Assembly (NCBI RefSeq): GCF_030817355.1
Contig: NZ_JAUSZH010000001.1
Coordinates: 1,798,001 to 1,862,000 of the forward strand
DNA: 64,000 nt
Direction of reading: 5' to 3'
Origin: Streptomyces sp. V1I1
GTDB lineage: Bacteria > Actinomycetota > Actinomycetes > Streptomycetales > Streptomycetaceae
How positions within the stretch are numbered: position 1 is the first letter of the stretch; every line of letters starts with the position of its first letter. The notes below the pieces were generated by a model that was not told where the DNA came from, made no database searches, and saw nothing but the letters and a program-made list of their open reading frames with translations. Both the position numbers and the translations under genes were made by a program. Shown here one piece after another: positions 47,484-54,623 of this stretch.

Positions 47484-48628
47484 GGCACCAGGTCTACCAC
47501 CGTCACGCCGTCCACTCCGCGCGCACACGACGCATCGGCGACCGCCCCCACCAGCCGGACATGGCCCCGCGCGCACACCTCCGTGCCCAGCGATACAAGT
47601 TCACGCGCCTGTCGCGGGTCCAGGCAGCGGTCGAAGCCGTCCGCGAGAACGGTGAGAGCCTGGTACGCCGACGGCACCTCGGCCGCCTGGTCCATGGCCA
47701 GCACGCCCGGCCCGGTCAGTAGCACCAGCGCGAGCGCCAGATACCTCAACTCGCCCTCGCCGAGCCGCCCCACGGGAGTGGCTCCCCGCGCGCCGCCCCG
47801 GCCCAGCAACGCCCGCACCGTCCCGTCGTCCAGCTCCTCGACGGCCAGTTCCTCCACCACCCCCGCGCACCCCACCCGCGCCGCCGCGGCCAGTCGCGCA
47901 TGCCGCTTGGCGCACTCGCTCCGGGTTCGGTGCAGCACCTCCGCGAGGTTGTCGCAGCCGCGCGTCAGCCGCCCCTCCCCCGCCGCCACCGGCTCGCGCA
48001 TCCGGTGCGGCTGCGGGTCGCAGGCGAAGACGGACCGCAGCGCCACCACCACCTGCTCGGCCGCCGCAAGCACCTGCAACTGCCCCTGCGTCTTGCCTGC
48101 CACGCGTAACGGCAGCAGGGCCGTGCCGAGCCGGTCGTCCGGCAGCGGGGCACGCGTCACCGACGCAGCGCCGGCCGTGCGCCAGGCGGCCTGCACGGAG
48201 GACCGCTCGGGATCACGCAGCGCGGTGGTCAGCAGGGTCTGCCCACCGCTGGTCAACCGCTCGCCGACGACCCGCAATTCGGGTTCCGCCTGTACGGCCA
48301 GATCAAGCCGTACGGGACCGGCCGGGCCATCCACGGTGCAGCCGATCCTGAATCCCCGCCGCCCCTGTCCGTCGGCCTCCGCCCACTCGGGCACACACGC
48401 CGCGGGATCGGGGAACGCGGCCTCGAGGTCGTCGCCCGCGCCCAGCCGCGCCAGCGCTTCGTACGCCTGCAGGACGCTCGACTTGCCGCTGCCGCTCGCC
48501 CCCGCGAAGAGCGTCAGCGGACCGAGGGGAAAGACCGCGCCACGGTGTGTCCTGAAGGCGGAGAGCCGCAGTTCCGTGACGGTGGGGCGGGCGCCGTTCG
48601 CGCCGTTGAGCGGGGTGTTTGCGTCCAT
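47480..48628 (-). CDS. AAA family ATPase (AAA15/21, RecF-like fold)
   Basis: About 382 residues, ATG 48628. Walker A LFAGASGSGKSSVLQAYEAL is near residue 45, and VTELRLSAFRTHRGAVFPLG precedes it as in OLD/RecF-like ATPases. The signature-like region RLGEGELRYLALALVLL is near 290. Walker B reads VLAMDQAAEVPSA, with Gln instead of the usual Glu after Asp, so hydrolysis may be slow or absent. C-terminal LVSLGTEVCARGHVRLVGAV is a D-loop/H-loop region. No TOPRIM or nuclease domain is fused. Its stop overlaps the start of the MazG-like gene (GTGA), so the two are coupled. The role is unknown. Confidence 0.85.
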   Translation of the reverse strand: MDANTPLNGANGARPTVTELRLSAFRTHRGAVFPLGPLTLFAGASGSGKSSVLQAYEALARLGAGDDLEAAFPDPAACVPEWAEADGQGRRGFRIGCTVDGPAGPVRLDLAVQAEPELRVVGERLTSGGQTLLTTALRDPERSSVQAAWRTAGAASVTRAPLPDDRLGTALLPLRVAGKTQGQLQVLAAAEQVVVALRSVFACDPQPHRMREPVAAGEGRLTRGCDNLAEVLHRTRSECAKRHARLAAAARVGCAGVVEELAVEELDDGTVRALLGRGGARGATPVGRLGEGELRYLALALVLLTGPGVLAMDQAAEVPSAYQALTVLADGFDRCLDPRQARELVSLGTEVCARGHVRLVGAVADASCARGVDGVTVVDLVP

Positions 48629-48684
48629 GAGCCGGACGGTACGCAGCGCGCAGTGCGCCGAACCGTTCCGCCTCGACGGCCTTC

Positions 48685-49083
48685 CTACGAACGGGGGACG
48701 GCGGCGGCCGCTATCCCCTCGACCTCCGTGCCGATCGGGGCCAGCAGGAAGACATTCCGGTCGACCCGGTGCATCCCGCTGCCGAGCCCGAAGACGACAC
48801 CACTGCTGAAGTCCAGGATACGCTTGGCGACATCGGTGTCGGCGCCGGTGAGGTCGAGCAGCACCGGGATCTGGGCGATGAGGTACTCGGCGACCTCACG
48901 CGCGTCGGCGAAGACCTGCACCCGCAGCACGACGAAGCGACGTTGCTCCGCCACCGCGTAGTCCTGCGGGATGGTTCGGTGGTCGACCCGCGACGGCCAC
49001 TCGTTACGGCTGCGCAGCGGGACGACCTGGGCCAGGCCCTCCCACTGCTCGTCGGTGACGTCGTACCTCTCGTACCTACTCAT
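48685..49083 (-). CDS. sepF3: SepF-like cell division protein
   Basis: About 132 residues. ATG 49083 is chosen for GAGGA 8 bases upstream. The core is the SepF/DUF552 domain: RRFVVLRVQVFADAREVAEY, PVLLDLTGADTDVAKRILDF, SSGVVFGLGSGMHRVDRNVF then FLLAPIGTEVEG. VLLDLTG...RILDF and the glycine-rich GLGSG motif are its hallmarks. SepF links FtsZ to the membrane. The usual N-terminal amphipathic helix is replaced by MSRYERYDVTDEQWEG. Streptomyces has several SepF paralogues. From memory, one short paralogue lies in this chromosomal region (SCO5967), and the symbol is by that analogy. Confidence 0.85.
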   Translation of the reverse strand: MSRYERYDVTDEQWEGLAQVVPLRSRNEWPSRVDHRTIPQDYAVAEQRRFVVLRVQVFADAREVAEYLIAQIPVLLDLTGADTDVAKRILDFSSGVVFGLGSGMHRVDRNVFLLAPIGTEVEGIAAAAVPRS

Positions 49084-49175
49084 GCGACCCATCCTCGCGC
49101 TCCTCACCCGTTCGGCCCAACAGCGACACGGGCGAGTCGGCCGCGGATCGGTCCGGGGCTGTTCGGCGCGGCCGC

Positions 49176-49607
49176 TCAGTGCCCGGCGGGGTCGGGTACG
49201 AGGCCGTCGGCGACCAGGCCGACGAGCACCGCCTCGCTCAATACCTGGACCGCGGACATGGGGCGGACCATCACGGTGAACTCCTTGATCCGGCCCGCCT
49301 CGTCGAGCTGAAGCAGGTCGATGCCGTGGATCTGCTTGCCGTTCACCGCAGCCCGGAAGAGCAGGATCTCCGAGGGGACTTCCTCGCCGTCCGTACTGGT
49401 CTCGGCCTCGCCCGCGAACCGGCCGACGTAGCGAAAGTCCTCGAAGGTGCGCAGCAGGACGCCGAGGAGGCCGATGACCATCGGCCTGCCTTCGAAGGGG
49501 GTGAACTTCACTGGACTGTAGAAGCGGATGTCCTCGGTGAACAGGTCGTCCAGGGCGGTCAAGTCCCGCTTCTCGACGGCTGCGCGGAAGCGCTCGGTCG
49601 TGTCCAT
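49176..49607 (-). CDS. SnoaL/NTF2-like protein
   Basis: About 143 residues, ATG 49607 with AGGAGG directly upstream. Cone-shaped NTF2-like fold: RFRAAVEKRDLTALDDLFTE, DIRFYSPVKFTPFEGR, VLLRTFEDFRYVGRFAGE, ILLFRAAVNGKQIHGIDLLQ then GRIKEFTVMVRPM. No catalytic residues can be assigned. Divergent from a PadR regulator with a 10-bp-arm palindrome between, so it is almost certainly that regulator's target. The close packing of regulator, operator and a lone NTF2-like enzyme suggests a small-molecule response unit of unknown chemistry. Confidence 0.88.
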   Translation of the reverse strand: MDTTERFRAAVEKRDLTALDDLFTEDIRFYSPVKFTPFEGRPMVIGLLGVLLRTFEDFRYVGRFAGEAETSTDGEEVPSEILLFRAAVNGKQIHGIDLLQLDEAGRIKEFTVMVRPMSAVQVLSEAVLVGLVADGLVPDPAGH

Positions 49608-49649
49608 CAGTCCTCCTGAAACTGTCATTACTGCCATCGCCACTGATCC

Positions 49650-49689
49650 TGATACTCAAGGATCTGACTAGTCACTTTATTGAGTATCA
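49650..49689. promoter_or_regulatory. PadR-type operator between the divergent SnoaL and PadR genes
   Basis: TGATACTCAA (49650-49659) and TTGAGTATCA (49680-49689) are perfect 10-bp arms 20 bases apart. Within the first arm region a second repeat GATCCT...AGGATC (49646-49665) overlaps. The site covers the promoters of both genes. Confidence 0.75.
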
Positions 49690-49725
49690 TGCGGGGAGAC
49701 ACCGAGGGAAGGGGGGCTGCGTTCG

Positions 49726-50298
49726 ATGGCCCTGCGACATGCCGTACTGGCTGCGCTGCTGGACGGCGAGTACAGCGGATACCAACTGGCCAAGGCGTTC
49801 GACGTCGGCGTCGCGAACTTCTGGCACGCCCTGCCCCAGCAGCTGTACGCCGAACTGGCCAGGCTGGAGAAGGAAGGGCTGGTCACGGGCCGGCAGGTGG
49901 TGCAGGAAACCCGGCCCAACAAGCGCCTGTTCAAGGTCACCGACGCCGGCCTCGCCGAACTGGAGGAGTTCGCCGCGGCCGCGTCGAAGCCCTCGTTCAT
50001 CCGGGACGACCTGCTCGTCAAGGTCCAGGCCGCCGACCGCGTAGGCACCGGCCCGGTGATCGAGCAGCTCGAAGAGCGGGCGGCCGTCGCCGAAGCCAAG
50101 ATCGAGCTCTTCGGCAAGCTGCTGCGGCAGATCCGGGGCGAGGCGGACGAGGACGAATTCCTGCGCCGGGGCGAGCGGATCGGGCCGTATCTGACCTGTC
50201 TGCGCGGTCTCGCCTTCGAGCGGGACAACCGGGACTGGTGTCTGCGGATCGCCACGGTCCTGAGGGAACGGCAGTCGGACCGTCAGGGCATCGCCTAG
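49726..50298 (+). CDS. PadR-family transcriptional regulator
   Basis: About 190 residues. The N-terminal winged helix at 1-85 is canonical PadR: ALRHAVLAALLDGEYSGYQL, then AKAFDVGVANFWHALPQQLY, AELARLEKEGLVTGRQ and TDAGLAELEEF. The C-terminal half is a helical dimerisation domain (VIEQLEERAAVAEAKIELFG, LRRGERIGPYLTCLRGLAFE) typical of the Vir_act_alpha_C subfamily. The palindrome in the divergent gap to the SnoaL gene is the expected operator, and autoregulation is likely. The inducer is unknown. Confidence 0.92.
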   Translation: MALRHAVLAALLDGEYSGYQLAKAFDVGVANFWHALPQQLYAELARLEKEGLVTGRQVVQETRPNKRLFKVTDAGLAELEEFAAAASKPSFIRDDLLVKVQAADRVGTGPVIEQLEERAAVAEAKIELFGKLLRQIRGEADEDEFLRRGERIGPYLTCLRGLAFERDNRDWCLRIATVLRERQSDRQGIA

Positions 50299-50405
50299 GC
50301 AAGCGCGAGGGAGGCGGTCCGCCGCCACCGCCCCCGTCCGGAACACGGTGCACAGGTAGTCCGCTTGTCCGCGGCCTGGCGGATGGCGGCCTCGGCCGAG
50401 TTGGG

Positions 50406-51098
50406 TCATGACGGGACTCCTTGTCCGGGTCGGGGTGTGGTGGCTGCCGCCAGGGCGACAACGGTGAGCAGGAGAAGAGCCGGTGCGAGCGCGGCGGCCG
50501 TGCCGTAGTGGAGCTGGAGCAGGCCGCCGGCAAGGGCGCCGGTGAACATCGCGGCGAGCGAGAACAGACGGCGTACGGTGGCCGGCCCCGGCCGGTCGGC
50601 GGCCAGACCGGTCAGGGTGCGGGTCAGGACGGTGGTGGTGAAGTCCGGTACGGCGAGCTTCCCGACCACGGCGTTCTGCGCGCCCATTCCGAGCGCGAGC
50701 AGCACGATCAGTACGTGCTTCGTGACATCGGCGAGATCGGCCACCAGCGCCGCCGCGACCAGGACGCCGTGCGCCGCGACGAGCAGCGCGAACAGCCGCA
50801 CGGGCTCCGTGACCCTGGGCGCGATCCGCCCTCCGGCGAGCGCACCGGCCGCGAACGCCGTGGCCGCCAGGAGGGAGGCGACGGCGGACAGTTCCTTGTC
50901 GCCCGCCAGCGCGAAGCCCAGGAAGACCACATTGCCGGTCATGTTGGCGACGAAGACACGGTCGAGACCCAGATAGCTGACGGCGTCCACCAGGCCGGTG
51001 ACAAAGGTCAGCAGGACGAGCAGCGGGGGCAGTACGCCGTGGTGTCCTGGGGTGTCGGGGAAGAGGCGGGCGGCGGCCCGGCCGAGCAGAGTGTTCAT
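50406..51098 (-). CDS. DUF1275 (YoaK-like) membrane protein
   Basis: About 230 residues with six to seven membrane segments. LLVLLTFVTGLVDAVSYLGL then DRVFVANMTGNVVFLGFALA is the YoaK/DUF1275 signature (F-V-A-N-MTGN). Later segments are LAVPDFTTTVLTRTLTGLAA, where TT-V-LT-TLTGLA is also conserved, and a final AALAPALLLLTVVALAAA. Function in bacteria is unknown; a transporter role is guessed because of the fold. ATG 51098 overlaps the stop of the small upstream gene (ATGA). Confidence 0.88.
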   Translation of the reverse strand: MNTLLGRAAARLFPDTPGHHGVLPPLLVLLTFVTGLVDAVSYLGLDRVFVANMTGNVVFLGFALAGDKELSAVASLLAATAFAAGALAGGRIAPRVTEPVRLFALLVAAHGVLVAAALVADLADVTKHVLIVLLALGMGAQNAVVGKLAVPDFTTTVLTRTLTGLAADRPGPATVRRLFSLAAMFTGALAGGLLQLHYGTAAALAPALLLLTVVALAAATTPRPGQGVPS

Positions 51099-51421
51099 GC
51101 TTTTCCTTCGGCGGAAACCCGGTGCAGTGCGAGCCGGGCCATCCACCCGTCGGCGCGCCGAGGGCGACGCACACGAGGCTCAGCCAGATCGGCCACGGTG
51201 CGAGCCCGAGGGCGTGGTACCGCGTACGTCTCCGAGCGCGCCCCGTCCCGCTGGATCTCCAGCAGCACCTGGAGCCAGGTGACGGGCACCGCGCCGGAGC
51301 GCAGCACCGGCAGCACCAGGCAGACGCCGTACCGCTGCGCGTCGATGTATCCGGAACCATCAGCGGCACAGACGGTGTGGCCGGCAGCGACCCGCTCTCC
51401 ACGCGAGTACCGCCCGGCCAT
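51095..51421 (-). CDS. Small hypothetical protein coupled to the DUF1275 gene
   Basis: About 108 residues from ATG 51421, with AGGAGC about 10 bases upstream. Residues MAGRYSRGERVAAGHTVCAA then DGSGYIDAQRYGVCLVLPVL suggest two beta strands; the C-terminal half is basic and Arg-rich (RPRARTVADLAEPRVRRPRR). Not recognised. The only support is the clean Shine-Dalgarno and the ATGA overlap with the DUF1275 gene, so it may be a spurious call in GC-rich DNA. Confidence 0.35.
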   Translation of the reverse strand: MAGRYSRGERVAAGHTVCAADGSGYIDAQRYGVCLVLPVLRSGAVPVTWLQVLLEIQRDGARSETYAVPRPRARTVADLAEPRVRRPRRADGWMARLALHRVSAEGKA

Positions 51422-51495
51422 CAACTAGCCTGCTCCTGAGCGCAGTCGGCGACCGCAGCGCCCGGCAGCAACAGGTCTCAAGACATTGAAAGGTC

Positions 51496-51845
51496 ATGCG
51501 CGAAGACGCCCTCGTCCACGCCACCACCGGTGTTCACCTGGTCCACGGCAGCAACACCAACTGGGTCATCCTGACCCCGGCCACACCGCGGGGCACTGCT
51601 CCTACCACCTCCCGGACAAAGGGATTCTGATCTCCGGAGACGCGCTGGTCAGCGGCCATCCCACGTCCCGTGTGCGGGGGCCGCAACTGCTGCCCACGAT
51701 GTTCGACGCGAACCGCGAACGCGCCGTGGCATCTCTGGACGTGATCGAGCAGTTGGCGGCCCACATCATGCTGCCCGGGCACGGCCCCCTCCATCACGGG
51801 TCGGTACGCGAGGCCGCCCGGCGCGCACGCGAACTCACTTCCTGA
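51496..51845 (+). pseudogene. Metallo-beta-lactamase-fold gene with internal deletion
   Basis: The first 27 codons (MREDALVHATTGVHLVHGSN, NWVILT), after AAAGG, match the start of MBL-fold hydrolases. They are followed within ten codons, in another frame, by the distal half: PGHTAGHCSYHL, then GILISGDALVSGHP and MLPGHGPLHHG to the stop. The third (H-x-AGH), fourth (D) and fifth (H) metal ligands are present, but the HxHxDH motif and about 120 central residues are gone. A single deletion of roughly 350 bases near 51585-51600 explains this. Confidence 0.75.
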
Positions 51846-52060
51846 CCGGGGCGGCCGAGGCGAGGATGGGCCGCTTCCACCGGGATGCCGCCGCTCCGTG
51901 CGCTGCGAGTTCAGCCTCGGCCGCGCCGGCTTCGCTTAGCTGCGCCTGACGCTGGTCGGCGGTGAAGAGTGCTGGTGACCCTGGACTCGTCGACTGGTCG
52001 ACCACCCCAGGGTCAGGAGGGGTGGGGTCTGGCACGCGTAACGTCGCCACGCAAGGACGT

Positions 52061-52096
52061 AGCGACGTTAACGTAATGATGTTAGCGTCGCTCTCA
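52061..52096. promoter_or_regulatory. TetR-type operator before the SDR-SDR-TetR operon
   Basis: AGCGACGTTAAC (52061-52072) and GTTAGCGTCGCT (52081-52092) pair at 11 of 12 positions across 8 bases. The right half continues as TAGCGTCGCTCTCA (52083-52096), which recurs with one change just before the tetR gene. From the end of the beta-lactamase remnant to here (51846-52060) no gene is seen. Confidence 0.7.
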
Positions 52097-52140
52097 GCGG
52101 GTTGCGGAAACCGCTACCCATCCGAAAAGGGAGCAACGTC

Positions 52141-52887
52141 ATGAGCGAGCAGACCTCCACCCCGTCCCGGGTCGCGATCGTCACCGGCGGGTCCCGCGGC
52201 ATCGGCCGTGAGACCGCCGAGCGACTGGCGGCCGACGGGTTCGCCGTCGTCATCAACTACGCCGGCAACCAGACCGAGGCCGAGGCGGCGGTGGCGGTCA
52301 TCGCCGCGGCCGGCGGGCAGGCGATCGCGTTCCGCGCGGACGTGGCCGACGAAGCCGCGGTGTCGGCGCTCTTCAACGCCGCCGAGGACATGTACGGCGG
52401 TGTCGACGTAGTCGTGCACGCGGCCGGAGTCATGACGCTCGCGCCGCTGGTCGACACCGACCTCGAGGTCCTGGACCGTATGCACAGGACCAACATCCGC
52501 GGCACGTTCGTCGTCGACCAGCAGGCCGCCCGCCGGCTGCGCACCGGCGGGGCGATCATCAACTTCTCCACGTCCGTTCTGGGGCTGGCCCTGCCCGGCT
52601 ACAGCGCCTACGCCGCCACCAAGGGCGCGGTCGAGGCCGTAACCCTGATCCTGGCCCGGGAGCTGCGCGGGCGGGACGTCACCGTCAACGCGGTGGCCCC
52701 TGGCCCCACCGCCACCGCTCTGTTCCTGGACGGCAAGGACGAAGAGACCATCGACCGCATGGCCAAGATGAACCCCCTGGAGCGCCTGGGGACCCCTGGG
52801 GACATCGCCGAGGTCGTCTCCTTCCTCGCCGGACCCGCCCGCTGGGTCAACGGCCAGGTACTGCGCGCCAACGGCGGCATGGTCTGA
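52141..52887 (+). CDS. Short-chain dehydrogenase/reductase
   Basis: About 248 residues, ATG after AAAAGGGAG. Classical SDR: the cofactor loop VAIVTGGSRGIGRETAERLA, NYAGN after the second strand (favouring NADP because of the Asn/Tyr rather than Asp), catalytic Ser in FSTSVLGLALPG, and catalytic Tyr/Lys in YSAYAATKGAVEA. PGPTATALFLDGKDEE follows as the mobile loop, and it ends VNGQVLRANGGMV. It would reduce or oxidise a small carbonyl substrate. First gene of a three-gene operon with a second SDR and TetR, controlled by the upstream palindrome. Confidence 0.93.
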   Translation: MSEQTSTPSRVAIVTGGSRGIGRETAERLAADGFAVVINYAGNQTEAEAAVAVIAAAGGQAIAFRADVADEAAVSALFNAAEDMYGGVDVVVHAAGVMTLAPLVDTDLEVLDRMHRTNIRGTFVVDQQAARRLRTGGAIINFSTSVLGLALPGYSAYAATKGAVEAVTLILARELRGRDVTVNAVAPGPTATALFLDGKDEETIDRMAKMNPLERLGTPGDIAEVVSFLAGPARWVNGQVLRANGGMV

Positions 52888-52940
52888 CCTCCCCCTCCAG
52901 CCTTCCCCGCACGTCGCCCATCCACCGAGGGAGTTCCGTC

Positions 52941-53870
52941 ATGAGCAAGACCATCATCATCACCGGCGCCGGCTCCGGCTTCGGAGCGCTGGCCGCACGG
53001 AGGCTGGCCGACGCCGGCCAAACCGTCTACGCCGCCATGCGCAACACCACCAGCCGCAACGCAGACCGCGTCGCCGACGCCAAGGCCTACGCCACCGAGC
53101 ACAACGTCGACCTGCGCACCGTCGAACTCGACGTCCTCTCCCAGCAATCCGCCGACACCGCCGTCAACACCGTTCTCGCCGAGGCCGGACGGCTGGACGT
53201 GATCATCCACAACGCCGGCCACATGGTCACCGGCCCCACCGAGGCGTTCACCCCGGATGAACTCGCCGCCGTCTACGACACCAACGTCCTCGGCACCCAG
53301 CGCGTGAACCGGGCCGCCCTGCCCCACCTGCGCGCCCAGGAGCGCGGCCTCGTCCTGTGGATCGGCTCCACCAGCACCCGCGGCGGCACCCCGCCCTACC
53401 TCGCCCCCTACTTCGCCGCCAAAGCAGCCATGGGCTCCCTCGCCGTTTCCTACGCCGCCGAACTGGCCCGCTTCAACATCGAGACCTCGATCATCATCCC
53501 CGGCTCCTTCACCACCGGCACCAACCACTTCCTCACCGGCGGCCATCCGGCGGAGCAGACCGTCATCCCCGACTACGAAGCCCGCTACGCCGGCCTCATG
53601 GACCAGGTCTCCGAGCGCCTGGCCGCCCTCGCCCCCGCCGACGCGGATGTCGCGCAGGTCGCCGAGGCCGTCGTCCAGGTCATCGACACCCCCCACGGCA
53701 CCCGGCCCTTCCGCGTCCACATCGACCCCGCCAACGACGGCAGCGAAACCGTCAGCGCCGTCGCCGACCACATCCGCGCCGAATTCCTCACTCGCATCGG
53801 CCTCCACGACCTCCTCACCCCCACAGCTCGTAGCGTCGCTACAGCGCTCTTGATAGCGTCACTCTCATGA
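52941..53870 (+). CDS. Short-chain dehydrogenase/reductase
   Basis: About 309 residues, ATG after GAGGGAGT. SDR with TIIITGAGSGFGALAARRLA, DVIIHNAGHMVTGP (the NAG motif), catalytic Ser in WIGSTSTRGG and YxxxK in PYFAAKAAMGSLAV. It is longer than the classical 250 residues, with a C-terminal extension DTPHGTRPFRVHIDPAND and a hydrophobic end, as in the SDR group with a C-terminal substrate lid. The last codons contain the palindrome proposed as a tetR operator, and the TGA overlaps the tetR ATG (ATGA). Confidence 0.92.
   Translation: MSKTIIITGAGSGFGALAARRLADAGQTVYAAMRNTTSRNADRVADAKAYATEHNVDLRTVELDVLSQQSADTAVNTVLAEAGRLDVIIHNAGHMVTGPTEAFTPDELAAVYDTNVLGTQRVNRAALPHLRAQERGLVLWIGSTSTRGGTPPYLAPYFAAKAAMGSLAVSYAAELARFNIETSIIIPGSFTTGTNHFLTGGHPAEQTVIPDYEARYAGLMDQVSERLAALAPADADVAQVAEAVVQVIDTPHGTRPFRVHIDPANDGSETVSAVADHIRAEFLTRIGLHDLLTPTARSVATALLIASLS
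53830..53867. promoter_or_regulatory. TetR operator embedded in the 3' end of the SDR gene
   Basis: GTAGCG-T-CGCTAC at 53830-53842 is a perfect odd palindrome, followed by TAGCGTCACTCTCA (53854-53867), a one-mismatch copy of the half-site before the operon. Both lie in coding sequence just before the tetR start, suggesting an internal regulated promoter. Confidence 0.6.
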
Positions 53871-54592
53871 GTACGCGAGCACGCATCCTGGAAGTGGCGG
53901 CGGACCTGGTCGCCCAGTCCCCGAACGGGGACATCTCCACCCGGGCCGTGTGTGAGGCCGCCCAGGTAGGTGCACCGGCGCTCTACCGGCACTTCGGTGA
54001 CAAGGAGGGCCTGCTGTCGGCCGTCGTCGACTACGGCTTCGACAAGTACCTGGCGACGAAGCGGCAGCACAACCCGGGCGCGGACCCCATCGAGGACCTG
54101 CGCGACGGCTGGGACACCCACGTGGACTTCGCCCTGCGGAACCCGAATCTGTACCGGCTGATGAATTCCCCCGCGATGCGCACACCGCCGGCCGCGGCCC
54201 TTGAGTCCCACCAGATCCTCACCCGGGACCTGGAACGAGCCGCGGCCCAGGGCAAACTGCGGCTCGCCCCCGAACTGGCAGCCCAGATAGTCATGTCGGC
54301 CAATGTCGGCGTGGCCCTGATGCTCGTCGCCCGCCCTTCGACCTTCACGGACAAGAGCACATCGACGCGCGTACGGGACGCGGTGCACGCCGCCATCTTC
54401 ACCCCTGACGTGTCCGCCCCCGCGGGGACGGCCGCCGAGGGGGCGGGGTCCGAGGACACGCAAGTACCGTCCACGGCAGCCCGGTTGAACGCACTGCTGC
54501 GCCAGTCACCGGACCCGGCCCTCACCCCCGCCGAAACCGGCCTGATGACCGAATGGCTGGACCGGCTGTCCAACGCCCCCCGCAACCAGTAG
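53867..54592 (+). CDS. TetR/AcrR-family repressor
   Basis: About 241 residues. N-terminal HTH at 5-55: RARILEVAADLVAQSPNG, DISTRAVCEAAQVGAPALYR, HFGDKEGLLSAVVD. The ligand domain that follows is helical (LRNPNLYRLMNSPAM, AAALESHQILTRDLERAA), and there is a Pro/Gly/Ala-rich linker near 185-205 before the last helix. It is coupled by ATGA to the SDR gene and is probably the repressor of its own operon through the shared TAGCGTC-type half-sites. Ligand unknown. Confidence 0.93.
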   Translation: MSTRARILEVAADLVAQSPNGDISTRAVCEAAQVGAPALYRHFGDKEGLLSAVVDYGFDKYLATKRQHNPGADPIEDLRDGWDTHVDFALRNPNLYRLMNSPAMRTPPAAALESHQILTRDLERAAAQGKLRLAPELAAQIVMSANVGVALMLVARPSTFTDKSTSTRVRDAVHAAIFTPDVSAPAGTAAEGAGSEDTQVPSTAARLNALLRQSPDPALTPAETGLMTEWLDRLSNAPRNQ

Positions 54593-54623
54593 ACACCGCC
54601 TCCGAGCGGTAGCGACGAGCCTC

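Noticed and set aside
51835..52050. Possible 71-residue leftward gene before the SDR operon
   Set aside because: Low-complexity, no Shine-Dalgarno and no family resemblance; treated as intergenic.
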